Shown here: positions 27,196 through 34,625 of the stretch, one piece after another | Numbering within the stretch: the stretch's first letter is position 1 | Layout of the letters: every line of letters starts with the position of its first letter | Source: Phenylobacterium parvum | GTDB lineage: Bacteria > Pseudomonadota > Alphaproteobacteria > Caulobacterales > Caulobacteraceae | Reading direction: 5' to 3' | Length of the DNA stretch: 49,997 nt | Assembly (NCBI GenBank): GCA_029977805.1 | Contig: JAPOKE010000005.1 | Coordinates: forward strand, 1-49,997 | Program-made: the position numbers and the translations under genes | Notes under the pieces: generated by a model | Databases searched by the model: none | Seen by the model: only the letters and a program-made list of their open reading frames with translations | What the model was told of the DNA's origin: nothing

Positions 27196-27684
27196 ATGAA
27201 GAAAGTCGCCCTGTCCGTGGCCGCCCTGGCCGCCGTGGCCGCCCTCGCCGCCTGCAGCAAGCCCGCCGAAGAAGCCGCTCCGGCTGCTGACGCCGCGGCT
27301 CCCGCCGCTGACGCCGCCGCTCCGGCTGCTGACGCTGCTGCTCCGGCCGCCGCCGCCGCCGACGCCGCCGCTGCGGCTCCCGCCGCCGCGCCTGCGGCCG
27401 CGGCCGCCCCGCCGCCGCCTCCGGCTCCCGTTGACGTAGAAGCGGTGCTGACCGCCCTGGCGGCGTCCAAGGGCGGCGGCGGCAACTGGCGGACCTCGAT
27501 CGTTGACCTGCTCAAGATGCTGGACCTCGACTCCAGCCTCGACGCCCGCAAGGAACTTGCCGGCGAACTGGGCGTGAACGCCGGTCCGCATGGCAGCGCC
27601 GAGCAGAACATCGCCCTCATCAAGGCCGTCTGGAAGAAGCTCGCCGAGAACGGCGGCGTGGTTCCCGCCAGCCTGCGCGACTGA
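27196..27684 (+). CDS. Putative lipoprotein with Ala/Pro-rich linker and DUF3597-like domain
   Basis: The product has 162 residues. A lipoprotein signal has its lipobox cysteine at C20 (LAALAAC). An Ala/Pro/Asp linker spans about 27-75 and includes three seven-residue repeats PAADAAA (29-49). The C-terminal domain of about 85 residues (VDVEAVLTALAA, WRTSIVDLLKMLDLDSSLDARKELAGELG, LAENGGVVPASLRD) resembles DUF3597 proteins as I recall them. Those usually carry a similar Ala/Pro linker but begin with a short non-lipoprotein segment. The function of the domain is unknown. A GGAGAG ribosome site precedes the ATG. A strong hairpin (27697-27726) follows the stop. Confidence 0.75.
   Translation: MKKVALSVAALAAVAALAACSKPAEEAAPAADAAAPAADAAAPAADAAAPAAAAADAAAAAPAAAPAAAAAPPPPPAPVDVEAVLTALAASKGGGGNWRTSIVDLLKMLDLDSSLDARKELAGELGVNAGPHGSAEQNIALIKAVWKKLAENGGVVPASLRD
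27280..27342 (+). repeat. Three imperfect 21-bp tandem repeats in the lipoprotein linker
   Basis: Units at 27280-27300, 27301-27321 and 27322-27342 each encode PAADAAA. Differences are mostly at third codon positions. More degenerate Ala/Pro coding continues to about 27430. Copy number could vary between strains. Confidence 0.8.
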
Positions 27685-27696
27685 AATCGGCCCGGG

Positions 27697-27726
27697 CCCG
27701 GTGAACACGAAAACGTGATCACCGGG
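27697..27726 (+). terminator. Strong hairpin after the DUF3597 lipoprotein gene (no U-tract)
   Basis: An 8-bp stem pairs 27697-27704 with 27719-27726. An A-A mismatch follows, then a further 4-bp stem (27706-27709 with 27714-27717) closed by an AAAA loop. It begins 13 bases after the stop. No T run follows, so it may be a transcript-end stabiliser or a weak terminator rather than a classical one. Confidence 0.45.
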
Positions 27727-27751
27727 ACTGCATCCGGATCGGCCGCCGGAG

Positions 27752-27804
27752 GCTCCTGTTGTCATCAGGGTCCACGGGGACCTGTATTTGAGACAGGAGC
27801 TGTC
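27752..27804 (+). promoter_or_regulatory. 5' leader with inverted repeat covering the ribosome site of the sigma operon
   Basis: GCTCCTGT (27752-27759) is the exact complement of ACAGGAGC (27793-27800). The right arm contains the GGAG ribosome site (27796-27799) of the ATG at 27807. An inner 5-bp stem (27769-27773 with 27778-27782) lies between the arms. A competing short hairpin, GACAG (27792-27796) with CTGTC (27800-27804), would present the site differently. Pairing of the long arms would block translation. Confidence 0.45.
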
Positions 27805-27806
27805 AA

Positions 27807-28181
27807 ATGGTCGGAGACATCTTAACGACCCTCATCATCTTCACGTTCATTGCGGCGATCGTCCTGGGCAGCCAGTTCATCCAGGCGCGCAATCGCGCCC
27901 GTCTGCTGCAGACCGTCGACACCGCCCTCAAGCAGGGGCAGCCCCTGCCGCCGGAAGTCCTCGACCTGGTGAATCGGCAGACGGCCGTCACGAAGCCCAA
28001 AAGCGAGTTGAGTTGGGGTCTCGTGACCCTGTCGGTCGGGGTCGGCATCGCTATCTTCGGACAGGTCATGGGGGCGATTGACACCGAGGCCCGCACGGCC
28101 ATCACCGGCCTGTCGGCCATCCCCACATGCATCGGCGTCGCCGGCGTCCTGCTGCACTTCCTGGGCCGCAAGTCGTCCTGA
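27807..28181 (+). CDS. Small membrane protein, DUF6249-like
   Basis: The product has 124 residues. An N-terminal membrane segment (about 4-22, ILTTLIIFTFIAAIVLGSQ) precedes a cytoplasmic segment with LLQTVDTALKQGQPLPPEVLDL. Two more hydrophobic segments follow (SWGLVTLSVGVGIAIFGQVMG and about 100-118). The layout resembles DUF6249 proteins, whose function is not known to me; the assignment is from memory of the pattern. The ECF sigma gene starts four bases after its stop, so a regulatory or sensing role in that operon is possible but unproven. The ATG has AGGAG seven bases upstream, inside an inverted repeat. Confidence 0.75.
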   Translation: MVGDILTTLIIFTFIAAIVLGSQFIQARNRARLLQTVDTALKQGQPLPPEVLDLVNRQTAVTKPKSELSWGLVTLSVGVGIAIFGQVMGAIDTEARTAITGLSAIPTCIGVAGVLLHFLGRKSS

Positions 28182-28185
28182 ACTC

Positions 28186-28728
28186 GTGCGCGCAACCTTG
28201 CGGAACCTTGAGGACGGGGTCCCGGATCCCGTCCTCGCCCGCCGGGCCGCACGAGGAGACACGGCGGCCTATGCGGCGCTTGTACGGCGCAGCCTCGCGC
28301 CGCTGAGGGGCTTCCTGCGACGGTTGGGCGCCCCGGCGGACCTTGTCGATGACATCGCCCAGGACGCCCTCGTGATCGCCTTCGAGCGGATAGTTGACTA
28401 CCGTGGGGAGGGGGCGTTCGTCGCCTGGGTGCGGAAGATCGCTGCGCGCCTCTACCTCAAGGATCTCCGCGCGCGGTCGCGCCTGACCCCCCTTGACCTT
28501 GAGCCGGAGGCGTATTCCCCGGCCGTGGATACGGGCCTGTCCCTGGACCTCGATGCGGCGCTGGAGCGGCTGCCGTCCATACAGAGGCTCTGCATCAGCC
28601 TGCAGCACGGCGCGGGCTACACATCAGCAGAGATTGGCGCCGGCCTGGGCTTGCCGGAGGGCACTGTGAAATCGCATATCGCGCGGGGGCTCGCCCGATT
28701 GCGCGTCTACCTGGGATCCGAAACATGA
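28186..28728 (+). CDS. ECF-type RNA polymerase sigma factor
   Basis: The product has 180 residues. Region 2 covers LARRAARGDTAAYAALVRR to DDIAQDALVIAFERIVDYRGEGAFVAWVRKIA. Region 4 is LERLPSIQRLCISLQHGAGYTSAEIGAGLGLPEGTVKSHIARGLARLR. There is no region 3 or region 1, as in the ECF group. The GTG at 28186 is the likely start, coupled to the previous stop; no methionine start fits. It overlaps the next gene (ATGA at 28725-28728). Target genes are unknown. Confidence 0.88.
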   Translation: MRATLRNLEDGVPDPVLARRAARGDTAAYAALVRRSLAPLRGFLRRLGAPADLVDDIAQDALVIAFERIVDYRGEGAFVAWVRKIAARLYLKDLRARSRLTPLDLEPEAYSPAVDTGLSLDLDAALERLPSIQRLCISLQHGAGYTSAEIGAGLGLPEGTVKSHIARGLARLRVYLGSET

Positions 28729-29096
28729 CTGTGACCCCGAATTCCGGACCCGAGGACTTCCCCCATCGGCTGGACGCCCTGTTCGAGGCCGTTCCCCCCG
28801 GGCTTGAGGCGCCGGGGCTGGAAACGCGCATCCTGGCGCGGATCTCGGCGCGCCGGCGGCTTCGGGCCGCGGTGGTTTGCCTCGCCGGCCTCATCGGACT
28901 CGGCGTCGCCTTCGGACGGCTCAGCCAGCTGCATCGTCCGGTCATCAGCTTTGACCCCATCTTCGAGGTGACTGGGAATTCTGTGACCTGGTTCCTATAT
29001 CTTTCCCTAGGGGCAGGCCTCCCGGGCGTCGCTTTGACCTGCGGCGTCCTGACGGTCCTGGGGTTGGCGTTCGCGAGGTTGCTCGAGGAGGTCTGA
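28725..29096 (+). CDS. Two-segment membrane protein, putative anti-sigma partner
   Basis: The product has 123 residues. A cytoplasmic N-terminal part of about 45 residues (FPHRLDALFEAVPPGLEAPGLETRILARI) precedes a membrane segment at about 47-65 and a second at about 90-117. It lacks the HxxxCxxC zinc anti-sigma motif. Position and overlap with the sigma gene suggest it controls that sigma factor at the membrane, but no known domain proves this. panB starts four bases after its stop, with a GAGGAGGT ribosome site inside this gene's last codons. Confidence 0.7.
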   Translation: MTVTPNSGPEDFPHRLDALFEAVPPGLEAPGLETRILARISARRRLRAAVVCLAGLIGLGVAFGRLSQLHRPVISFDPIFEVTGNSVTWFLYLSLGAGLPGVALTCGVLTVLGLAFARLLEEV

Positions 29097-29100
29097 GATC

Positions 29101-29964
29101 ATGTCGGCTCACGGTTCCGCGGCGGCGAGCCGCACCACCGTCAGGGACATCCGGCAGAGAAAGGGCGGCGCCCCGCTCGTCTGCCTCACCGCCTACACGG
29201 CGCCGATGGCCGAACTCCTGGATCCCTTCTGCGACATCCTGCTGGTCGGGGATTCCGTCGGCATGGTGGTCCACGGCCTGCCCAGCACCGTCGGCGTGAC
29301 CCTGGACATGATGATCCTGCACGGCCAGGCCGTCATGCGCGGCTCGCGCCGGGCCATGGTCGTCGTGGACCTGCCCTTCGGGTCCTGCGAGGGCGCGCCG
29401 GAGGCCGCCTTCGCCAACGCCGTCCGCGTGCTCCAGGAAACGGGCGCCCATGCGGTGAAGATCGAGTGCGCGCCGGCCGTCCTCGGGAATGTCCGCTACC
29501 TCGTCGACCGGGGCGTCCCGGTCATGGGGCATGTGGGCCTCCGGCCCCAGGCCGTCCTGGCGGAGGGTGGGTTCCGGGCCCGCGGCCGCGAGGAAGAGGA
29601 GCGGGCCCAGGTCCTCTCCGAGATGCGCGGCGCCGTCGAGGCGGGCGTCTTCGCCCTGGTCGTCGAAGGCGTGGCCGAGGCCCTGGCTTCCGAGATCACC
29701 GCCCAATGCCCTGTGCCGACCATCGGGATCGGCGCCTCCGCCGCCTGCGACGGCCAGATCCTGGTCACCGAGGACATGCTGGGCCTGTTCGAGCGCTCCC
29801 CCCGCTTCGTTCGGCGGTATGGGGACCTGCGGGGCCTGGTCGCCAGCGCGGTGGAGCGCTATGCGGCGGACGTCGCGGCCCGCCGTTTCCCGGGCTCGGG
29901 AGAGACCTACTTCTCCGGTCGACGCCGGCCGGGCATGCCGATGGTCGACATTCCGGCGGGCTGA
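29101..29964 (+). CDS. panB: 3-methyl-2-oxobutanoate hydroxymethyltransferase
   Basis: The product has 287 residues with LTAYTAPMAELLDPFCDILLVGDSVGMVVHGLPSTVGVTLDMM, the KIECA segment, MGHVGLRPQ and IGIGASAACDGQILVTEDMLG. PanB makes ketopantoate, the first step of pantothenate and CoA synthesis. It starts four bases after the putative anti-sigma gene behind an ideal ribosome site (29085-29092), so it is probably read from the same transcript. panC is not adjacent. The last ten residues (GRRRPGMPMVDIPAG) look like a normal tail. Confidence 0.96.
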   Translation: MSAHGSAAASRTTVRDIRQRKGGAPLVCLTAYTAPMAELLDPFCDILLVGDSVGMVVHGLPSTVGVTLDMMILHGQAVMRGSRRAMVVVDLPFGSCEGAPEAAFANAVRVLQETGAHAVKIECAPAVLGNVRYLVDRGVPVMGHVGLRPQAVLAEGGFRARGREEEERAQVLSEMRGAVEAGVFALVVEGVAEALASEITAQCPVPTIGIGASAACDGQILVTEDMLGLFERSPRFVRRYGDLRGLVASAVERYAADVAARRFPGSGETYFSGRRRPGMPMVDIPAG

Positions 29965-30010
29965 AGCCCCCGCCATGCTTCCGCCATCTGCGACAGCCAG
30001 TGTCCGCCCG

Positions 30011-30037
30011 TTGCGGCGGACCGGCCGGCGCTATAGT
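30011..30037 (+). promoter_or_regulatory. Housekeeping-type promoter for the TPR-bamB-der operon
   Basis: TTGCGGC (30011-30017) is followed after 12 bases by GCTATAGT (30030-30037), a good match to the Caulobacter form. The GTG start lies 44 bases further at 30082. No other promoter is needed before der. Confidence 0.55.
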
Positions 30038-30081
30038 TTCCGCCGCGCCGGGTCGCGGCGCCCCAATGCGGAGTCTCCAGA

Positions 30082-30843
30082 GTGGTCGACGTTTTCGAGG
30101 AGGTCGAGGAGCAGATCCGCTCCGACCGCTATCGCGCCCTGGCGCTGAAGTTCCTCCCCTGGTTCATCGGGGCCGTGGTCCTTGTCCTCGCCGTCGTCGG
30201 CGGTTGGCAGGGCTACCGCGCCTGGATCGGCAGCCAGTCCGCCAAGGCCTCCGAGACCTACGCCAAGGGCCTCGAAGCCCAGCAGGCGGGTCGGGCCGCC
30301 GAGGCCAAGACCGCCTGGGAGACCCTGTCCAAGTCCTCCAGCCCCGCCTACCGCTCCCTCGCGCTCCAGCATCTCGGGGCCCTCAAGCTGGCCGATCGCG
30401 ACGCCGCCGGCGCCGTCGCCCTCTTCGACCAGGCGGCCAAGGCCGCGCCTGATCCCCTGATCGGGGACGCGGCCCGCCTGAAGTCGGTCTACGCCCTCCT
30501 GGACACCGCCCCGCGTGCCGATATCGAGGCCCGGCTCGAGCCCCTTCTCAAGGAAGGCCGTCCCTTCCGGATGCAGGCGCGCGAGGCGGCGGCCTTCACC
30601 AAGCTCCTGGCCGGCGACACGGCCGGCGCGAAGGGCGACTTCGTGGTCGTCTCCCTCGCCCCCGACGCGGCCGAAGGCGCGCGCAGCCGGGCGACCGCAG
30701 CCATCGCCCTGATCGACAGCGGCTCGGCCCAGCGCACCCGGGAACTGGTCAAGGCGGCCATCGCCCTGCCGCCGCCGCGTCCGCTGCCCCCCGGCGCGGC
30801 CCTCGGCCAGGGCCTGCCCCCGATGCAGGCGCCCGCCCAATGA
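30082..30843 (+). CDS. YfgM-like membrane-anchored TPR protein
   Basis: The product has 253 residues. A cytoplasmic start (VDVFEEVEEQIRSDRYRALALKFLPW) leads into one membrane segment (about 28-48) and then periplasmic TPR-like helical repeats (YAKGLEAQQAGRAAEAKTAWETL; LALQHLGALKLADRDAAGAVALFDQAA). Escherichia coli YfgM has this layout, lies next to bamB, and helps the SecYEG-PpiD translocon hand over outer-membrane proteins. The same adjacency is seen here, with an ATGA overlap into bamB. The C-terminus is Pro-rich. Confidence 0.82.
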   Translation: MVDVFEEVEEQIRSDRYRALALKFLPWFIGAVVLVLAVVGGWQGYRAWIGSQSAKASETYAKGLEAQQAGRAAEAKTAWETLSKSSSPAYRSLALQHLGALKLADRDAAGAVALFDQAAKAAPDPLIGDAARLKSVYALLDTAPRADIEARLEPLLKEGRPFRMQAREAAAFTKLLAGDTAGAKGDFVVVSLAPDAAEGARSRATAAIALIDSGSAQRTRELVKAAIALPPPRPLPPGAALGQGLPPMQAPAQ

Positions 30844-32231
30844 TCCGCAACCGGCTCGCCATCGCCGCCGTCCTCGCCGGCGCGCTCGTCGCCTCCGGCT
30901 GCGCACAGACCCGGGACCTGCTCAGGTTCACGGACAGGACGCCTAAGGAAACCGCCCAGGCGGAGAACCGGATCTCCCTCGTCGGTTTTGACCAGGAGGT
31001 CGTCCCCGAGGAGGGGCTCAAGGGCGCCAGCTTCTACCTTCCCGATCCGGTCACCATCGACCAGTGGGCCCTGCCCGGAGGCAATCCCGAGCAATCCCCG
31101 CCGCACGCCGACGCCGCCAAGGCCCTCGACCTGGCCTGGAAGCGGGACTTCGGCGCCTCGCGCGGACGCAACGCCCATGTCATGGCGCCGCCGGTCGCCG
31201 TGAACGGCAAGATCTACGTCATGGACGGCCACGCGACGGTCAGCGCCCTCGACGCCCGCACCGGCGCCCAGGTCTGGAAGGCCGACCTCCGGGGCAAGCT
31301 CAAGCGCGACACGGTGGCCTATGGCGGCGGCCTGGCCATCGCCGAGGGCAAGCTGGTGGTCACCTCGGGCTATCGCTTCGTCTCGCAGCTTGACGCCGAC
31401 ACCGGGGCGGTCCTCTGGCGCACGCAGACCGAGCAGCCCATCCACGCTGCCCCGACCATTTCCGGCGGGCGCATCTTCGTGGTCGCCATCGACAACACCC
31501 TGCTGACCTTCGACTTCGCCACGGGCAAGGAGGGCTGGACCTACCAGGCCCTCTCCGAACCCGCGCGCCTTCTGGCCGCCTCGAGCCCTGCGGTCTCGGG
31601 AGACACCGTCGTCGCCGCCTTCGGTTCCGGCGAGCTGGTCGCCCTGCGGGCGGCGAATGGCAACGATCTCTGGAGCGAGGCCCTGTCCCGCGCCAGCCGG
31701 ACCAACGCGCTTTCGGAGATCCGGGACATCGCCGGCCGCCCGGTGATCTACCAGGGCGACGTCGTCGCGGTGAGCCACTCCGGCGTCCTGTCCTCCACGG
31801 ACCTGCGCACCGGGAGCACCCGCTGGTCCCTGCCGGTGACCGGCGTCACCACGCCCTGGGTGGCCGGAGACGTCGTCTACGTGGTCGATCGCGCAGGCAA
31901 GCTTTACTGCCTGGCCCGCGAGACCGGTCTCGCCTACTGGGTCACCGACCTGGGGCAGGGCCGCGAGAAGCAGGGTTTCCTGCCCAGCCTCGGCGGCGGC
32001 TCCAAGAAGAAGCCGAAGGCGAAGGTCCGGCCCGTCTGGTCTTCGCCCATCCTCGCCTCGGGACGCCTGCTGCTCGCCTCGAACAAGGGCGAGATGGTGG
32101 CCGTGAACGCCCGCACCGGCGAGGTCGAGCGTTCCGTCAACCTCGGCGCCTCCGTCACCGTGGGCCCGATCGCCCTCGGCGAGACCGTCTACTTCGTGAC
32201 CGATGAGGCCCGGCTCATCGCGGTCCGATAG
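30840..32231 (+). CDS. bamB: Outer-membrane assembly lipoprotein BamB
   Basis: The product has 463 residues. A lipoprotein signal with C21 (VASGC) precedes an eight-bladed PQQ-type propeller. Blade motifs include VNGKIYVMDGHATVSALDARTGAQVWKADL, LDADTGAVLWRTQT and ARTGEVERSVNLGA. BamB is the scaffold of the Bam complex that inserts beta-barrels. An insertion rich in Gly and Lys (GGGSKKKPKAK) stands near residue 385. It overlaps the YfgM-like gene and precedes der, the order known in gammaproteobacteria as well. Confidence 0.94.
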   Translation: MIRNRLAIAAVLAGALVASGCAQTRDLLRFTDRTPKETAQAENRISLVGFDQEVVPEEGLKGASFYLPDPVTIDQWALPGGNPEQSPPHADAAKALDLAWKRDFGASRGRNAHVMAPPVAVNGKIYVMDGHATVSALDARTGAQVWKADLRGKLKRDTVAYGGGLAIAEGKLVVTSGYRFVSQLDADTGAVLWRTQTEQPIHAAPTISGGRIFVVAIDNTLLTFDFATGKEGWTYQALSEPARLLAASSPAVSGDTVVAAFGSGELVALRAANGNDLWSEALSRASRTNALSEIRDIAGRPVIYQGDVVAVSHSGVLSSTDLRTGSTRWSLPVTGVTTPWVAGDVVYVVDRAGKLYCLARETGLAYWVTDLGQGREKQGFLPSLGGGSKKKPKAKVRPVWSSPILASGRLLLASNKGEMVAVNARTGEVERSVNLGASVTVGPIALGETVYFVTDEARLIAVR

Positions 32232-32240
32232 CCGCGCGCC

Positions 32241-33917
32241 GTGCCCCTTCGCCTCGCCATCGTCGGTCGCCCCAATGTGGGCAAGTCGACCCTCTTCAAC
32301 CGCCTGGCGGGCAAGCGCCTGGCCATTGTCGACGATCGACCGGGCGTGACCCGGGACCGCCGGTTCGGGACGGGCCGGATCGGGGACCTCGACCTTGAGC
32401 TGATCGACACCGCCGGCTTCGAGGATGTCACCGACGAGAGCCTCGAGGCCCGGATGCGGGCCCAGACCGAGGCCGCGATCCGCGAGTGCGACGTGGCCCT
32501 GTTCGTCATCGACTCCCGGGTGGGCGTCACCCAGCTGGACGAGATCTTCGCCGATGTCCTGCGCCGCCACGACCGGCCGGTCGTCCTGGTGGCCAACAAG
32601 GCCGAGGGGCGACAGGGCGACGAAGGGATCAACGAGGCCTTCCGCCTGGGCCTTGGCGAACCCATCGCCCTCTCCGCCGAGCACGGCGAGGGGTTGGCGG
32701 ACCTCTACGCCGCCCTCCGCGGACATGTCGCCGAGGTCGACGCGGTCGAGGAAGAAGATGAGACGGGCGAAGAGGTGTTCGAGGCGGCCCTGGCCGCCGA
32801 GCGCGAGGACGAGGGGGACGGCGAGGCGTCCGGGGCCGCCGAGGCCGATGACCGCCCCCTGCGCATCGCCATCGTCGGCAGGCCCAACGCCGGCAAGTCG
32901 ACCCTGGTCAACCGGCTGATCGGCGAAGAGCGCCTGCTGACCGGCCCCGAGGCCGGGATCACCCGTGACGCCATTCCGGTGGACTGGAACTGGGGCGGGC
33001 GCCCCGTGCGGCTGGTCGACACCGCGGGCCTGCGCCGAAAGGCGCGGGTCCAGGAGGGGCTCGAGAAGCTGTCCACCGCAGACACCATCCGGGCCATCAC
33101 CTTCGCCGAGGTCGTCCTCCTGGTGATGGACGCCACCCATCCCCTCGAGATCCAGGACCTGCAGATCGCCGACCTGGTCGAGCGCGAGGGGCGGGCGATC
33201 GTCTTCGTCCTGGCGAAATGGGACCTGATCGAGGATCCCCAGGCCCGTCTCGCCGAGATCCGCGAGTCCCTTGACCGCCAGCTGCCCCAGGTCCGGGGCG
33301 CGCCCCTCGTGGCCCTCTCCGCCGAGACGGGGCGCAATGTCGACAGGCTGATGCCCGCCGTCTTCAAGGTGCACGGGGACTGGTCCACCAAGGTCAAGAC
33401 CCGCGACCTCAATGACTGGCTCGCCCTGGCCATCCAGCGCCATCCGCCGCCGGCGGTGAACGGCCGTCGGGTCCGGCCCAAGTACATGGCCCAGACCAAG
33501 GCGCGGCCCCCGACCTTCGTCCTGTTCGCGACCCGGGCGGACCAGCTGCCCGACCATTATCGCCGCTACCTGGTGCACGCCCTGCGCGAGAGCTTCGATC
33601 TCCCCGGCGTGCCGATCCGCCTCAGCGTCCGCTCAAGCCGGAACCCCTTCGTCGACGGTCCGGCGCCGCAGGGATCGGCTTCCCAGGCCAAGGGTCGGCC
33701 GGGTTCGCGCAAGGCGGCCGGCGGTTCTCGGGCGAAGGCTCCCGCGAAGGCGCCGGCCAAGGCTGCATCGAAGGCGTCGGCGAAGCCGGCCGCCAAGGCG
33801 TCCCCGGGCCGCAAGGTCGCCGGGCCGCGACAGGGCGTGAAGAGCGCTTCGGGCCGCCCGGTCAGGCCGAAGGGGCCTGGCTCCCGCGCGCGGCCTTCCA
33901 GGCCCGGAAAGACCTGA
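32241..33917 (+). CDS. der: Ribosome-assembly GTPase Der (EngA) with a long basic tail
   Basis: The product has 558 residues. Two GTPase domains each start GRPN(V/A)GKST, with DTAG switch motifs and NKAE or AKWD base-recognition motifs. An acidic linker joins them (EEEDETGEEVFEAALAAEREDEGDGEASG). The KH-like domain ends near SSRNPFVDG. A C-terminal extension of about 80 residues is rich in Lys, Ala and Pro (KAPAKAPAKAASKASAK). Der aids 50S assembly. The tail makes it longer than usual and is partly encoded in a region read on both strands. Confidence 0.94.
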   Translation: MPLRLAIVGRPNVGKSTLFNRLAGKRLAIVDDRPGVTRDRRFGTGRIGDLDLELIDTAGFEDVTDESLEARMRAQTEAAIRECDVALFVIDSRVGVTQLDEIFADVLRRHDRPVVLVANKAEGRQGDEGINEAFRLGLGEPIALSAEHGEGLADLYAALRGHVAEVDAVEEEDETGEEVFEAALAAEREDEGDGEASGAAEADDRPLRIAIVGRPNAGKSTLVNRLIGEERLLTGPEAGITRDAIPVDWNWGGRPVRLVDTAGLRRKARVQEGLEKLSTADTIRAITFAEVVLLVMDATHPLEIQDLQIADLVEREGRAIVFVLAKWDLIEDPQARLAEIRESLDRQLPQVRGAPLVALSAETGRNVDRLMPAVFKVHGDWSTKVKTRDLNDWLALAIQRHPPPAVNGRRVRPKYMAQTKARPPTFVLFATRADQLPDHYRRYLVHALRESFDLPGVPIRLSVRSSRNPFVDGPAPQGSASQAKGRPGSRKAAGGSRAKAPAKAPAKAASKASAKPAAKASPGRKVAGPRQGVKSASGRPVRPKGPGSRARPSRPGKT

Positions 33918-34617
33918 CCTCCGTCGGCTGGCCCGGGTCCGAGAGGACCAGTTCAACGACCATCGGACCGATCTCCGAGGGTTCGGGCAGGGTGGCGGGG
34001 TCCTCGCCGGGATAGGCTTCGGCGCGCATCCGCGTCCGCATGGCGCCGGGGTCCAGGAGGGCGGCCCGGACGCGGGTGTTCTCCAGTTCGTCGGCCCAGG
34101 CGCGGACGATCGCCTCCATTGCGGCCTTGGAGGCGCTGTAGGGCCCCCAGAAGGCGCGGGGCGCCGCCGCCCGGCTCGAGGTGACGAAGACTGCGCGGCC
34201 GGCCTCAGAAGCCTTGAGGAGGGGCTCCATGGAGCGGATCAGGCGCCAGGAAGCGGTGGCGTTGACCAGCATGACCCGGTCCCAGAGTCCGGGCTCGACG
34301 TGGCTGACGGGCGTCATGGCGCCCAGGACCGCACCGGCGTGGAACAGGATGTCCAGCCGACCGAAGCGCTGGTGAAGGGCGAGACCCAGGGTGTCGAGCC
34401 CGGCGGTCTCGACCAGGTCGAGGGGAACCAGGGTGGCGCGACGTCCGGTGCGCGCCAGGATCTCGTCGTCGAGGGACTCCAGGGCGCCCTGGGTCCGGGC
34501 GGCGGCCACCACATGGGCGCCGGCCTCCGCCAGGGCGAGTGCGGCGGCGCGGCCAATGCCCCGGGAGGCTCCGGTCACGAGGGCGATCTTGTCACTGAGG
34601 GGGGAAGCGGCGGTCAT
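33862..34617 (-). CDS. Short-chain dehydrogenase/reductase family protein
   Basis: The product has 251 residues. The NAD(P) motif TGASRGIG stands at about 15-22, the catalytic serine in FVTSSRAAAP, and the YxxxK pair in YSASKAAME. SDR enzymes carry out many oxidoreductions, so the substrate is open. It is the last gene of the dnaB-to-SDR minus-strand series. Its last 18 codons overlap the der tail by 56 bases end to end. It ends QAPSA. Confidence 0.9.
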   Translation of the reverse strand: MTAASPLSDKIALVTGASRGIGRAAALALAEAGAHVVAAARTQGALESLDDEILARTGRRATLVPLDLVETAGLDTLGLALHQRFGRLDILFHAGAVLGAMTPVSHVEPGLWDRVMLVNATASWRLIRSMEPLLKASEAGRAVFVTSSRAAAPRAFWGPYSASKAAMEAIVRAWADELENTRVRAALLDPGAMRTRMRAEAYPGEDPATLPEPSEIGPMVVELVLSDPGQPTEVRSFRAWKAARGSQAPSA

Positions 34618-34625
34618 GCGCCCCC

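Noticed and set aside
27280-27342. Short tandem repeats considered as a CRISPR-like array
   Set aside because: There are no spacers; the units are contiguous and in frame, encoding an Ala/Pro/Asp linker.
30489-33578. A 1029-residue minus-strand open frame opposite bamB and der
   Set aside because: Low-complexity composition and complete overlap with two clear genes; a GC artefact.
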